Source of the DNA: CAYSUS01 sp964434165
Lineage (GTDB): Bacteria > Planctomycetota > Planctomycetia > Pirellulales > Thermoguttaceae
Direction of reading: 5' to 3'
NCBI GenBank assembly: GCA_964434165.1
Contig: CAYSUS010000035.1
Location: forward strand, 1 to 64,000
Length of the DNA: 64,000 nucleotides
Numbering within the stretch: the first letter of the stretch is position 1; each line of letters opens with the position of its first letter. Positions 9,454 through 18,802 of the stretch are shown in pieces. Position numbers and translations under genes: made by a program. Under the pieces are notes generated by a model. It saw nothing but the letters and a program-made list of their open reading frames with translations, was not told the origin of the DNA and searched no databases.

Positions 9454-10143
9454 ATGAAGAGGCACGCGACTCGATCCGAGCCGACCGTGTTCGTCCTGGA
9501 CGCCTGTGCCTCGGCCCGCGAGGCGATCCGCAGCCTGCTTCAGGCAATGAACGTCGGGTGCGAGGCCTTCGCCTCGGCCAAGGAGTTCCTCGGCGCCGAA
9601 GTCTTCCACCGCTCGGGTTGCCTTGTGACGGAGGTCCGTCTGCCCGACGTCAACGGTTTACAGATCCAGCAGCGCCTCGACGAGCAGGGGAGCATGCTGC
9701 CGGTGGTGTTTCTCACGGCCGACGGGAGCGTGTCGATCGCCGTCCATGCCATGCGCGCCGGGGCCGTGCATTTCCTGGAGAAACCGATTCGCGAGCTCGA
9801 AGTGTGGGAGGCGATTCAAGAGGCGCTCCAGATCGACCGATGCCACCGGGCCGAGTCGCAGGAGCGCCGGCAGTACGAGGAGGGGTTGGCCCGTCTCTCG
9901 GACAGGGAGCGAGAGCTTCTGGAGATGATCGCGCGGGGCGAGGCGAGCCGCGAGATCGCGGACCGGCTTGGCGTCTGTACGCGGACCGTGGAATTTCGCC
10001 GCCGGGGAATGATGGAGAAGCTCGGAACCGGCTCCCAAGCCGCGTTGATCCGCTACGCCGTCCTCGCGACGCGCGGAGGCCGATGGGGCAGAAGCGGCGC
10101 TCGCGCTGGTGCGCCGGGCGAGATTCCCCTCAAGCCGCGGTGA
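9454..10143 (+). CDS. FixJ/LuxR-type response regulator with atypical receiver domain
   Basis: The 229-residue protein has an N-terminal receiver (residues ~10-128) and a C-terminal LuxR/GerE helix-turn-helix (~148-205: LSDRERELLEMIA, EIADRLGVCTRTVE, MMEKLGTGSQAALIRYA). Compared with FixJ-type receivers, the Asp-Asp pair is D16-A17 and the expected phosphoacceptor Asp in V(T/L)D(V/L)RMP is Glu60 (VTEVRLP). Thr88 and Lys110 (FLEKP) are kept. It may therefore act without phosphorylation or be locked in an active-like state. It is the first gene of the exosortase locus and no partner kinase is visible. The ATG at 9454 is weakly preceded by GTGAG. It is the natural candidate to bind the TTCGC-N4-GCGAA dyads upstream of itself and of the PEP-CTERM operons (inference). 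Confidence 0.9.
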   Translation: MKRHATRSEPTVFVLDACASAREAIRSLLQAMNVGCEAFASAKEFLGAEVFHRSGCLVTEVRLPDVNGLQIQQRLDEQGSMLPVVFLTADGSVSIAVHAMRAGAVHFLEKPIRELEVWEAIQEALQIDRCHRAESQERRQYEEGLARLSDRERELLEMIARGEASREIADRLGVCTRTVEFRRRGMMEKLGTGSQAALIRYAVLATRGGRWGRSGARAGAPGEIPLKPR

Positions 10144-10338
10144 AGGCCGGGGCCGGCCGACGCCCCCGAAGTGCCGGCTCGCCCCCCGAACGATTTGGCA
10201 GGGAGCCACGATGGGACCGGGTCGCCCGATCCGGCAGCGTCCCATCCCTTCGATCAAGCCCATCGCGCAGCCGCGCGTTGGGGCCGCGTGATGGCGTGAC
10301 CTCCCGATTCCTTCACACCCCTGACGCAGGAAACCGCG

Positions 10339-11325
10339 ATGTCTCGTCCTTCGGGACCTGATTCCATGCAGTCGGCCGGGATGGCCCGACGATCGCCGAT
10401 CGCCGCCGCGGAGTGGACCTCCGCGGTCGGCGCCGCCGTGCTGCTGATCGTTCTGGCCTGGTCGTACTGCCAGCCGCTGGGGGCGCTTGCGAGCCGCTGG
10501 TGGAACGAGCCCGACTACCTCTATGGGTTCCTGGTCCCGGTGTTTGCCGGCTATCTGCTGTGGACCCGCCGCGAGATGCTGCGTGATCAGGCGTGGCGGG
10601 GCAACTGGCTGGGGTCGGTCTTCATCGCGGCGGCGTGGGCCATGCGGTGGGCCTCGGCCTACTACTACCATCATCTGCTTGACCCCGCGTCGCTGGTCCC
10701 GTGCCTGATTGGCGTGGCCCTGCTGGTGGGCGGCTGGTCGGCGCTGCGCTGGTCGTGGCCGGCGATCGTGTTTCTCATTTTCATGATCCCGCTGCCCGGC
10801 TTCCTCGCCACGCTGCTGAGCCACCCGTTGCAGCGGCTCGCCACGATGGCCAGCACGTACCTCATCCAGTCCATCGGCATTCCCGCGGTGTCGCGGGGCA
10901 ACATCATCGTGCTCTCCCACGAGGAGTTCGGCGTCGCCGAGGCCTGCAACGGCCTCCAGATGATGATGATGTATGCCGCGGTAAGCGTGGGCGCGGCGAT
11001 GGTCTTCGAGCGGACCGCGGTGGAAAAGCTGATCATCGTGCTCAGCGCCATCCCGATCACGATGGTGGCGAACATCCTCCGCATCACGGCGACCGTCGTT
11101 CTGTGCCAGGTCTTTCCGGGCGAGGGCGTGAAGACGATGTTCCACGACATGGCGGGCTGGTTCATGATGCCCACGGCCGCGCTGCTCCTCGGGGCCGAGT
11201 TGTGGGTGCTGGACCGGGCCTTCGTCGTGCGACCGGAGACGGACGCGCTGGCGGAAGCCCTGGCCGAAGCCCGGCAAGCGGCAAGCGCTTCGCCGGGCGG
11301 GGCGGTGCACGGCGGAACCCCATGA
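10339..11325 (+). CDS. Exosortase (EpsH/Xrt family)
   Basis: The 328-residue integral membrane cysteine protease/transpeptidase has about eight hydrophobic segments. The three conserved exosortase residues are present: Cys203 in EACNGLQ, Arg248 in ANILRI and His269 in FHDMAGW. Exosortases cut proteins at a PEP-CTERM tail in the inner membrane and pass them on to the envelope or matrix. AGGAA lies upstream of the ATG at 10339, and the stop overlaps the next start (ATGA, 11322-11325), so translation is coupled. The EpsI-like partner encoded separately at 13720 and the six substrates at 20.4-27 kb complete the system. The exosortase subfamily cannot be assigned by eye. Confidence 0.93.
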   Translation: MSRPSGPDSMQSAGMARRSPIAAAEWTSAVGAAVLLIVLAWSYCQPLGALASRWWNEPDYLYGFLVPVFAGYLLWTRREMLRDQAWRGNWLGSVFIAAAWAMRWASAYYYHHLLDPASLVPCLIGVALLVGGWSALRWSWPAIVFLIFMIPLPGFLATLLSHPLQRLATMASTYLIQSIGIPAVSRGNIIVLSHEEFGVAEACNGLQMMMMYAAVSVGAAMVFERTAVEKLIIVLSAIPITMVANILRITATVVLCQVFPGEGVKTMFHDMAGWFMMPTAALLLGAELWVLDRAFVVRPETDALAEALAEARQAASASPGGAVHGGTP

Positions 11326-13589
11326 CGCGCGCATCCGAAGATCCGCTGGTCCCTCAGTCCGCGGCGTCGCCGCAGGCCGACTCGGCTGCGCTGGTGCCGG
11401 CGGTCTGGGGCGGCCCGGTTGATCCCGACGCGGCCGCGTCTCCGGCGCTGTCGGGCCCGGCCGCCTACCTGCACGCCCTGCGACGCCGGTGGTGGATGGC
11501 GGTGCCTCTGGGCCTGTTGTGCGCGGTCGTGGCGGGCGGAGTCGCATGGTCTCTCCACAAGCCGAGTTACACGGCCCGGGCGCTGCTTCGCGTGTCCACG
11601 GCGCAGGAGTCCCTCGTGTTCGAGACGCGCGATTCCGCGGCGCGGCGGAGCTTCGACATCTACAAGAGCACCCAGCAGCAGCTCCTGAAGAGCGACTTCG
11701 TGCTGCTTGCGGCGCTCCGCAAGCCCGAGGTGAGTCGGCTCGAAATCGTGGGCAGGGAGCAGGATCCCGTGCGGTTCCTCGCCGAGAGCCTCCGCGTGGA
11801 ATTCCCCGGCAATTCCGAGCTGATGGCGGTGCGGCTCTCGGGCGACGATCCCGAGCAGATCAGCACGGTCGTCAACGCGATCGTGGAGGCGTACCTCGTC
11901 GAGGTCGTGGACCGGGAGAAGAACGAGCGCCGGCAACGTCTCGACGAGCTGAACGATCTCTACGTGGCCAAGAGCGACGAGATGCGTCGCAAACGGGTCG
12001 ATCTGAAGCGGCTGGTGGAGCAGGTGGGGAGCGGAGACCGCGACGCGCTGGCCCTGAAGCAGCAGATCGCCCTGGAACAGTTCGCCGAATTGCGCCGGGC
12101 CCTGGTCCGCGCGCAGTTCGAGGTGGGCCGGCTGGAGAGCGAGTTGCGCGTTCAGAAGGCGAACCTCGAGAAGTTCGAGCAAGTCGAGATCAGCGACGCG
12201 GAGGTCGCCTCCGCGGCGCGGGCCGATCCGGCCATGACCGCCCTGGACGAGCGGCGGACCCGCCTGGAGGCCCTGATCGAGGAGTACCGGCAGCGCGTGG
12301 CCGACAGCCGCGTTGCCCAGTACCTGGAGAAGCCCCAGAGCGATCTCCAGGCGCTCCGGCAGGAGTGGGCCGACGCGCTCCAGGCCCGCAAGGAAGAGCT
12401 CCGGCGGCGAAGACGCGACCTGCTGGAGGAACGCAGGGCGGACCTGGAGACGCAACTGGCCATGGCCGTCGAGCAGGAGACCCAGATTCAGAAGGACCTG
12501 GAGGAAAGCCGCAAGCGGGCCGAGCAGTTCGGCGGCTCGTCCATCGAGGTGGAGATGATGCGCGCGGAGATCTCCCACCTGGAGGGCGTGCTGAACCCGA
12601 TCGCCGCCGAGCGCGAGCGGCTTCGCGTCGAGGTGGCCACGGCCGCCCGCGTGCAACGGCTCCAGGAGGCACGACCGCCTACCGTGGTGGACAACGAGTC
12701 CCAGGCCCATCGGAAGGTCCTCCTGACCGGCCTGGCGGGCTTTGGCTTGCCGTTTGTCGGCATCCTCTTCTGGGAGGCCCGCAAGCAGCGGGTCAACACG
12801 CCGTCCGACGTGACCGCGCGGCTGAGACTCAACCTGCTGGGCACGCTGCCACCGAACCTCCCCAAGCGCTGGTATCCGAGGCTCACCAAACGCAACGGCC
12901 GCGCCCAGGGGGCGGCGACGGTCCGCGAGGCGATCGACGGCATCATCGCCAGCTTGCTTCACGAGACCGAGGCCCGCGACTCGATGGCGGTTCTCATCTC
13001 CAGCGCCACGAGCGGTGAGGGTAAGACCACCTTAGCGACCCAGTTGGCCACGGGGCTCGCCCGGATCGGGTACCGAACGCTGCTGCTGGACTTCGACTTG
13101 CGCCGGCCCGCCCTGGCCCGCCTCTTCGGAGTCCCCTCCGCGCCTGGGGTCAGCGAGGTGCTTCGAGGGGAAACCCCGCTCGAGGCGGCCTCGCAGAGCA
13201 CCGGAATCGACCGTCTGTCCCTGTTGGCCGCCGGGTCGTGGACCCCGCGGTCGCTGGCGGTTCTGGCCGGCGAGGCCATTCGCCGGTTCTTCGACGAGGC
13301 GCGGCGGCGGTTCGACTTCGTGGTCGTGGACGGCGGGCCGGTCCTCCCGGTCGCCGAATCGCGCCTCCTGGCCCGCCACGTGGACCGCGTCGTGCTCTCG
13401 GTACTGCGCGACGTGAGCCGGGCCCCGCAGGTCCTGGCCGCTCGGGAGATGCTTCTCGCCTTTGGCGCGCCGAGCGTGGAAGCCGTGGTCACCGGCTACT
13501 GGGAGGAGGCCTATTACAGCAGCGATCCCGAGCCCGCCGCCCAGCCGGAGCTCGCCGGCTCGGCCGCAGTCGGCGCGGAGCTATCTTGA
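11322..13589 (+). CDS. Wzz-type chain-length determinant fused to a BY-kinase
   Basis: The 755-residue protein starts at the ATG overlapping the exosortase stop. Residues ~45-70 form the first membrane helix (WWMAVPLGLLCAVVAGGVAW), followed by a Wzz domain, long periplasmic coiled coils (~200-430) and a second helix near residue 470 (LLTGLAGFGLPFVGILFW). The cytoplasmic tyrosine-kinase domain has Walker A SGEGKTT (Lys568), Walker A' LLLDFDLRRP (Asp590) and Walker B FVVVDGGP. The C-terminus has only a small tyrosine group (GYWEEAYYSS) instead of a long cluster. Such proteins control exopolysaccharide chain length and export, a frequent companion of exosortases. No polysaccharide synthase or exporter follows in this locus. 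Confidence 0.92.
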   Translation: MTRASEDPLVPQSAASPQADSAALVPAVWGGPVDPDAAASPALSGPAAYLHALRRRWWMAVPLGLLCAVVAGGVAWSLHKPSYTARALLRVSTAQESLVFETRDSAARRSFDIYKSTQQQLLKSDFVLLAALRKPEVSRLEIVGREQDPVRFLAESLRVEFPGNSELMAVRLSGDDPEQISTVVNAIVEAYLVEVVDREKNERRQRLDELNDLYVAKSDEMRRKRVDLKRLVEQVGSGDRDALALKQQIALEQFAELRRALVRAQFEVGRLESELRVQKANLEKFEQVEISDAEVASAARADPAMTALDERRTRLEALIEEYRQRVADSRVAQYLEKPQSDLQALRQEWADALQARKEELRRRRRDLLEERRADLETQLAMAVEQETQIQKDLEESRKRAEQFGGSSIEVEMMRAEISHLEGVLNPIAAERERLRVEVATAARVQRLQEARPPTVVDNESQAHRKVLLTGLAGFGLPFVGILFWEARKQRVNTPSDVTARLRLNLLGTLPPNLPKRWYPRLTKRNGRAQGAATVREAIDGIIASLLHETEARDSMAVLISSATSGEGKTTLATQLATGLARIGYRTLLLDFDLRRPALARLFGVPSAPGVSEVLRGETPLEAASQSTGIDRLSLLAAGSWTPRSLAVLAGEAIRRFFDEARRRFDFVVVDGGPVLPVAESRLLARHVDRVVLSVLRDVSRAPQVLAAREMLLAFGAPSVEAVVTGYWEEAYYSSDPEPAAQPELAGSAAVGAELS

Positions 13590-13670
13590 AGGCAGATCGG
13601 ACCGTTGAATCGTCGTCTTGCCGACAGGTCGCCGCGCGGCAGGCAGACGGAAGTCCCTACTACGATCGAG

Positions 13671-13698
13671 TTGACAAGTCGCGCGGCAGTTGCGTCAT
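13671..13698 (+). promoter_or_regulatory. Possible promoter of the EpsI-like gene
   Basis: An exact TTGACA at 13671-13676 lies in the 130-base gap between the kinase and the EpsI-like gene. Sixteen bases further is CGTCAT, a poor -10. A secondary promoter here is possible but weakly supported. Confidence 0.25.
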
Positions 13699-13719
13699 CC
13701 TGGGGGGAATGAGTACGCC

Positions 13720-14391
13720 ATGAGCCTGGCACAACGCACGCTGGTTGCAGCCCTTCTGGTTGCGACCATCACCGTCAGCACGGCCGCGGTCCGCCGGGCG
13801 GGCTGGCCGCGGAACGTCACCATGCCCGCCTGGAACCTGGAAGACCTTCCCTTGCGCCTGGGCGAATGGAGCGGCAAGACCGTGCCGCTCGACCCTCAGG
13901 TCTTCCGGGCCATCGGGGCGGACGTGGTCGTGGACCGGCTCTACTCCGATCCCGCCTCGCGCCAGGTCTCCTGCCATACGGCGATCTTCACCCGGTACGA
14001 GGTGTTCCTGCCGCACGGACCGCGCGAGTGCTACACCGGGTCCGGCTATCGTGTGCTGGCCGAGAGCCCCGTCGTCTTCGACACGCCGGGCGGCAGCACG
14101 GTCCACGCCGGCCTGCTGGAGATCGTTCGCGACGACATGCCCGCCTACGTGCTCTTCTGGTATCAGCTCGGCGAGAACACCTGCTGGGATCAAGCCGGCG
14201 TCAAGCCTTCGTTTCGCGCGCTGCGCGGGAGCGAACAGTGGCCGGCGCTTTCGAAGGTGATGCTCCAATCGTCGGCCTCCAATGCCAAGGAGGCCAAGGC
14301 GGCGATGATCGACCTGGGCGGACGCGTGTTCGACTGGATGAACCGGCCGGATCCGGCCGCCGAAGGGTCGCAACACGCCGCGGCCGAATAG
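13720..14391 (+). CDS. EpsI-like exosortase-associated protein (DUF3485)
   Basis: The 223-residue protein has an N-terminal signal anchor (RTLVAALLVATITVSTAAV). The body shows DUF3485 features: PLRLGEWSGKTVPLDP, GADVVVDRLYSD, a Cys/Gly-containing LPHGPRECYTGSGYRV segment, and YVLFWYQLGEN near the end. EpsI proteins are encoded beside, or fused to, exosortases and probably assist sorting or polymer export from the periplasmic face. The ATG at 13720 is chosen because the hydrophobic segment follows it directly; an upstream in-frame ATG at 13690 would add ten polar residues. Confidence 0.88.
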   Translation: MSLAQRTLVAALLVATITVSTAAVRRAGWPRNVTMPAWNLEDLPLRLGEWSGKTVPLDPQVFRAIGADVVVDRLYSDPASRQVSCHTAIFTRYEVFLPHGPRECYTGSGYRVLAESPVVFDTPGGSTVHAGLLEIVRDDMPAYVLFWYQLGENTCWDQAGVKPSFRALRGSEQWPALSKVMLQSSASNAKEAKAAMIDLGGRVFDWMNRPDPAAEGSQHAAAE

Positions 14392-14516
14392 CCCCCGTGC
14401 GCGGCCCAGCGCGCGGCGAGCGTCCGCCGCGTTTCCGGACCGAGCTTACGCAGCCTACCCCGGCCCAACCGCGCCGCGCGCAGCCGGCGACTTGGGCGAA
14501 TTGATCGAGGAGCAAG

Positions 14517-17500
14517 ATGAAGACGATCGACCTTCGCTTCTGCCTGATCGCTTCGGTGATCGTGTTGGTTCTGGGAGGCGGGCTTCACCTGCTTCACGGA
14601 TTCCAGATCCAGCGCCACGCGGGGTTCTTCCTCGACCAGGCGGATGCCGCCCTGGAGGAGGAGGACGTGGGCGAGGCGATCGCCGCGCTGGAACGGTATC
14701 TCGACCTCCGGCCCCGCGACGCGGACGCGGTGGCCCGGCTCGGCACCGTGCTCGCCGACGCCTCCCGCCATCGTCGGGCGTTCGTCACGCTGGAAAAGGC
14801 CCTGCGCCTGGACCCCACGCGAGACGAGGTGCGGCGCCGCCTCGTCGAGGTCGCGCTGCGCCTGCGCCGGCATCGCGACGCCGAGGAGCATCTCCAGACG
14901 CATCTCCTGCCGTCGGCCCCGGACGACCCCGAACTGCTCCGCTTCCTCGGCCTCTGCCAGGTGGCCGAACAGGAGTATCTCCGGGCGGCCGAGACGTTCC
15001 GGCGCGCCATCGAGGCCGACCCCCACGGAGTCGATCACTACCTCCACCTGACGCTGTTGCTCCGCGAGCACCCCGACGCCTTCGCGGACGAGGCGCGGTG
15101 GCAGTCGGAAAGCGCCGACACCTGGATGGATCGGCTGGTGGAGGTCAACGAGGATTCGGCGCGGGCGCATCTCGCGCGGGGGCACTACCGCTATTCCGTC
15201 GGGCGCTTCGAAGAGGCCCTGGCCGACACCGACCGCAGCCTGGCGATCGAGCCCGAGGCGCCGCGGGCCCTGCTCCTCTCGGCCGAGTGTCTCGCTGAAC
15301 TGAAGCGCTACGACGAGGCGCGGGATCGTGGGCGCCGGGCCCTCCAGCAGGCCCCCGGGATGGCGGCGGCGTACGCCACGCTGGCCGACATCGAGCTTGA
15401 ACAGAACCGCACGGACGCGGCTATCGAGTGGCTTTTTCAAGGCGCGGAGGCGGTCGAAGCGCGTTCCACGATCCCGGTGCGCCTGGTGCGCCTTCTGCTG
15501 GCGTCGGACCGGCTCGACGAGGCCGAGAAGATCGTCGCCAGGCTCGGGGAGGACGGGTACCCGGCCCCGATCACCGGCCTTCTGGAGGCGCGGCTTGCCT
15601 TCCACCGCGAGCAGTGGCGAGACGCGCAGACCCGCCTGCTGGCGGTCCGGCCCCAGGTCGCCCAGGCCGCCGACCTGCTGAAGGAGGTGGAATACCTGCT
15701 CGGACGGACCTGTGAGCGGCTCGGCGATTTCGAAGGCGCGATCAGCGCGTACCGCAAGTCGGTAGGCGCCGATCGGAGCTACGCGGCGCCGCGTGCGGCC
15801 CTGGTCGATCTCCTCGGCCGGCTCGGCCGCCTCGACGAAGCGGCCGAACAGCAGCAGGCCCTGGGCGGCATCCTCGGCGGCACGGTGGCGCCGGCCCAGC
15901 GAGCGCGGCTGCTGTTGGCCAGGAATCTCTCGCTACCCGAAGACCAGCGCGACTGGACGCAGCTCGAAGGGCTTCTGCGGCAGATGGACGAGTCCGAGGG
16001 CCAGGCGCTGGCGGCCACGCTCTTTCGCGCGGAGGTCCTTCTAGCGCAGAATCGGGCGGACGAGGCGGAGAAGCTGTTGCTTGCGGCCCGCCAGCAGCAT
16101 CCCGACAAGATCAGTGTCTGGACGACCCTTTCGCGATTGGCCGGCCGCCGCGGCGACTGGGACCAGGCGCGGCGCTGGCTGGACGAGGCCACTGCGTCGG
16201 CAGGCGACAGCGTCGATCTCCGGCTCGCCAAGGCGTCGCTCGTCGCCCGGTCGCCCCAGCCGGCAAGCGAGCGCGGGGCGCGACTCCTCGAGCTGGCCGA
16301 CGACGCGCCCTCGTCCGACCCCGAGTCGAAGCGGATCCTATGGCGGGGACTGATCCAAGCGGCCCTGCAAGCGGACGAGACCGGGACCGCCGACGCGATC
16401 GCACGTCGGGCCCTCGACGAGTTGCCCAACGACCTGGCGCTGTGCGAGCTGGCCTTCAAGGTGGCGGGCCAGTTGGGCGACGAGCAGCTCCTGGGGGCGC
16501 GGCTCGACCGCATCCACGCGATCGAGGGCCCCGGGCCGCTTTGGCACTTCTCCAAGGCGACCTGGCTGGTGGACCGGGCGGTCCAGGCCGAGTCCAACGA
16601 CTTCGCCGAGGCCCAGCGGCTCCTCGACGTGGCCGCGCGGCAGCGTCCCCAGTGGGCCGCCGTTCCCCTACTGCAAGCCCGCATCCACGACCTCCTCGGC
16701 GATTCGGCCTCGGCCACGGACTGCTACCTGCGTGCGATCGATCTGGGCACCACGGATACGCCGGCGATCCGCCGGGCCGTGGAGCTGCTTCATGGGCAAC
16801 AGCGGTACGCCGAGGCGGGCGAGCTGCTCAGCGCGTGCCAGGCCCGCGAGCAGCCGCTCGGCGAGGACTTCGATCGCCTCCGGTCCCAGGTCCTCGGCCG
16901 GCTCGCCCTGCTCGAAGAAGCCCTCCAGCCCGCCCGCCGCGCGGCCGCCGATTCCGAGGATCCCCGGGACCACCTGTGGCTGGGCAGCCTCTTGATGTCG
17001 CTAGGGTTCAAGCACCAGGCGGCGGGACGGGACGGACAGGCCGCGCCGCTCCTGGCCGAGGCCGAGACGTCGTTGCGGCGGGCACGCGAGCTGGACCTGG
17101 CGGCGCCGGGGCCCTGGGTGGCGACGATCGAGCTTCTTTCCCGGTCCGGACGCCGCCACGACGCCGAGAAGCTCCTGCCGGGCCTGGAGACCAACGTCCC
17201 GCCCACGATCGCCCCTCGCGCGATGGCCGCCGCGCACCTGGCGCTGGGGCAGGTCGAGGCCGCGGAAGCGCAATACCGGAAGGCCCTCCAGGCCACGCCC
17301 GACGACGTGTCGCTGATTCGCTCGGTGGCGTACTTCTGCGCCCGCACGGGCCGTCCCCAGCTCGCCCTGGATCGTCTTCGGGAAGTGGTCGCCGGCGCGG
17401 TCGAGGCCACGGCGGAGGATCGCAAGTGGTGCCGGCGCACCTTGGCGCTTTCGCTCGCCGAGTGGGGCCGGTTCGCCGAGCTCCAGGAAGCGCTCGACCT

Positions 17501-18782
17501 GGTTCAGCAGAACCTCGACGACGATCCCGCGTCGGTCGCCGACCGCCAGGCCAAGGCCGCCCTGCTGGCGAAGCATCCGCAGCAGCGCAAGCGAAACGAG
17601 GGCGCGGCGATCCTCGAGGAGCTGGTCGCCACGTCCAACGTCGGGGACGAAGCGCGCTGGATGCTGGCCAGACTCCATGCGTCCGAGGGCCGCTGGGAGC
17701 GGGCCGTGCCCCATCTTCGCGTCCTGTCGCGTCCCGACGCGCTGCGCATGTACCTCGGCCATCTCATCCGGTCGGGTGCGCTCGACGAGGCCGAGCTCCG
17801 CCTGCGCCAGTTGGAGCGGATCGCGCCGGCCGACATCGCCACCCTGGCCGCCGCCGCCGACCTGGAGTTCGAACGGGGCCACTTCGACGCGGCCCTCGAC
17901 CTGGTGCGCAAGCGCCATGCCGAGGAAGGCGTCTCGGACCAGACCCTGGCGCTGGTCCAGCTCCTCGACGCGCGCGCCGCGAAGCTCGAAGCGTCCGACT
18001 CGCGCCTCCTGGCCGAGCGGTTCCGCGCGGAAGCGGAGTCCCTCCTGGACGATTACCTCCAGAAGCATCCCGACCGGCCATTGGCCGGCGTGGCCATGCT
18101 TGCCCGATGGGGACGTCACGAAGAAGCCCTGGCTGTGCTGGAGGAGGCGATCCCGACGGCAGAATCCCGCCAGCTCGCGCGAGCCGTGATCGCCCTGTGC
18201 CCCCTGCTGGCATCGCAGCCCAAGGACCTGGAGCGATTACAGTCGCTCAGCCGGGAGGCGATAGCCCGGCACGGGCGAGGCACGGAGTGGCTCCTGGCCC
18301 AGATCCGCGTGAGCGAGGCCGGCGAGCGCTTCGACCGGCTCGTGAAGCTGTATGGAGAGCTGCTCGAGCAGCAGCCCGACAACGTGGCCGTGCTGAACAA
18401 CCTGGCCGAGCTCCTGGCACTCCGGGGCGAGCGGCTCGATCGGGCCCTGGACCTGGTCAACCACGCCATCGAGCTGGATGGGCCCCGCGCCTCGCTGCTC
18501 GACACGCGGGCGAGCGTGTATCGGGCCCTGGGTCAGCCCGCCGACGCGATTCGCGACATGGAACTGGTCGTGGCCGACGCGCCCAAGCCCAACCGCCTCG
18601 TCCATCTGGCCATGGCCTACGTGCAGGCGAAGCAAACGGAGAAGGCCAGGCAAGCCGTGGCCAAGGCCTCGGCCGAAGCGGCCCGGAGCGCGGCCGACGG
18701 AGACCCGGAGCCCGTGGTCCTCTCCCAGCTCCACCCGCTGGAGCGCGCCGCCTGCCGCGACCTTCTCAGCCGGTTGAGGTAG
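14517..18782 (+). CDS. Giant membrane-anchored TPR protein of the exosortase locus
   Basis: The 1421-residue protein starts four bases after GAGGAG. Residues ~8-28 form one transmembrane segment (CLIASVIVLVLGGGLHLL); the remainder is almost wholly tetratricopeptide helices (for example EAIAALERYLDLRPRDADAV, AEKLLLAARQQHPDKISVW, VAVLNNLAELLALRGERLD). It resembles the large TPR proteins (PrsT-like) often seen in PEP-CTERM/exosortase loci. It is likely a periplasmic scaffold for polysaccharide or protein export. No catalytic motif is visible. It is followed by the spermidine-synthase-like gene after 20 bases, which suggests one transcript. Confidence 0.88.
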   Translation: MKTIDLRFCLIASVIVLVLGGGLHLLHGFQIQRHAGFFLDQADAALEEEDVGEAIAALERYLDLRPRDADAVARLGTVLADASRHRRAFVTLEKALRLDPTRDEVRRRLVEVALRLRRHRDAEEHLQTHLLPSAPDDPELLRFLGLCQVAEQEYLRAAETFRRAIEADPHGVDHYLHLTLLLREHPDAFADEARWQSESADTWMDRLVEVNEDSARAHLARGHYRYSVGRFEEALADTDRSLAIEPEAPRALLLSAECLAELKRYDEARDRGRRALQQAPGMAAAYATLADIELEQNRTDAAIEWLFQGAEAVEARSTIPVRLVRLLLASDRLDEAEKIVARLGEDGYPAPITGLLEARLAFHREQWRDAQTRLLAVRPQVAQAADLLKEVEYLLGRTCERLGDFEGAISAYRKSVGADRSYAAPRAALVDLLGRLGRLDEAAEQQQALGGILGGTVAPAQRARLLLARNLSLPEDQRDWTQLEGLLRQMDESEGQALAATLFRAEVLLAQNRADEAEKLLLAARQQHPDKISVWTTLSRLAGRRGDWDQARRWLDEATASAGDSVDLRLAKASLVARSPQPASERGARLLELADDAPSSDPESKRILWRGLIQAALQADETGTADAIARRALDELPNDLALCELAFKVAGQLGDEQLLGARLDRIHAIEGPGPLWHFSKATWLVDRAVQAESNDFAEAQRLLDVAARQRPQWAAVPLLQARIHDLLGDSASATDCYLRAIDLGTTDTPAIRRAVELLHGQQRYAEAGELLSACQAREQPLGEDFDRLRSQVLGRLALLEEALQPARRAAADSEDPRDHLWLGSLLMSLGFKHQAAGRDGQAAPLLAEAETSLRRARELDLAAPGPWVATIELLSRSGRRHDAEKLLPGLETNVPPTIAPRAMAAAHLALGQVEAAEAQYRKALQATPDDVSLIRSVAYFCARTGRPQLALDRLREVVAGAVEATAEDRKWCRRTLALSLAEWGRFAELQEALDLVQQNLDDDPASVADRQAKAALLAKHPQQRKRNEGAAILEELVATSNVGDEARWMLARLHASEGRWERAVPHLRVLSRPDALRMYLGHLIRSGALDEAELRLRQLERIAPADIATLAAAADLEFERGHFDAALDLVRKRHAEEGVSDQTLALVQLLDARAAKLEASDSRLLAERFRAEAESLLDDYLQKHPDRPLAGVAMLARWGRHEEALAVLEEAIPTAESRQLARAVIALCPLLASQPKDLERLQSLSREAIARHGRGTEWLLAQIRVSEAGERFDRLVKLYGELLEQQPDNVAVLNNLAELLALRGERLDRALDLVNHAIELDGPRASLLDTRASVYRALGQPADAIRDMELVVADAPKPNRLVHLAMAYVQAKQTEKARQAVAKASAEAARSAADGDPEPVVLSQLHPLERAACRDLLSRLR

Positions 18783-18802
18783 CTCCACAAGGCGAATACC
18801 CC

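Noticed and set aside
16340..18802. In-frame upstream extension of the spermidine-synthase-like gene through the TPR gene
   Set aside because: The extension is low-complexity Arg/Gly/Pro sequence in another frame of the TPR gene. The real start at 18803 is followed at once by a membrane helix.
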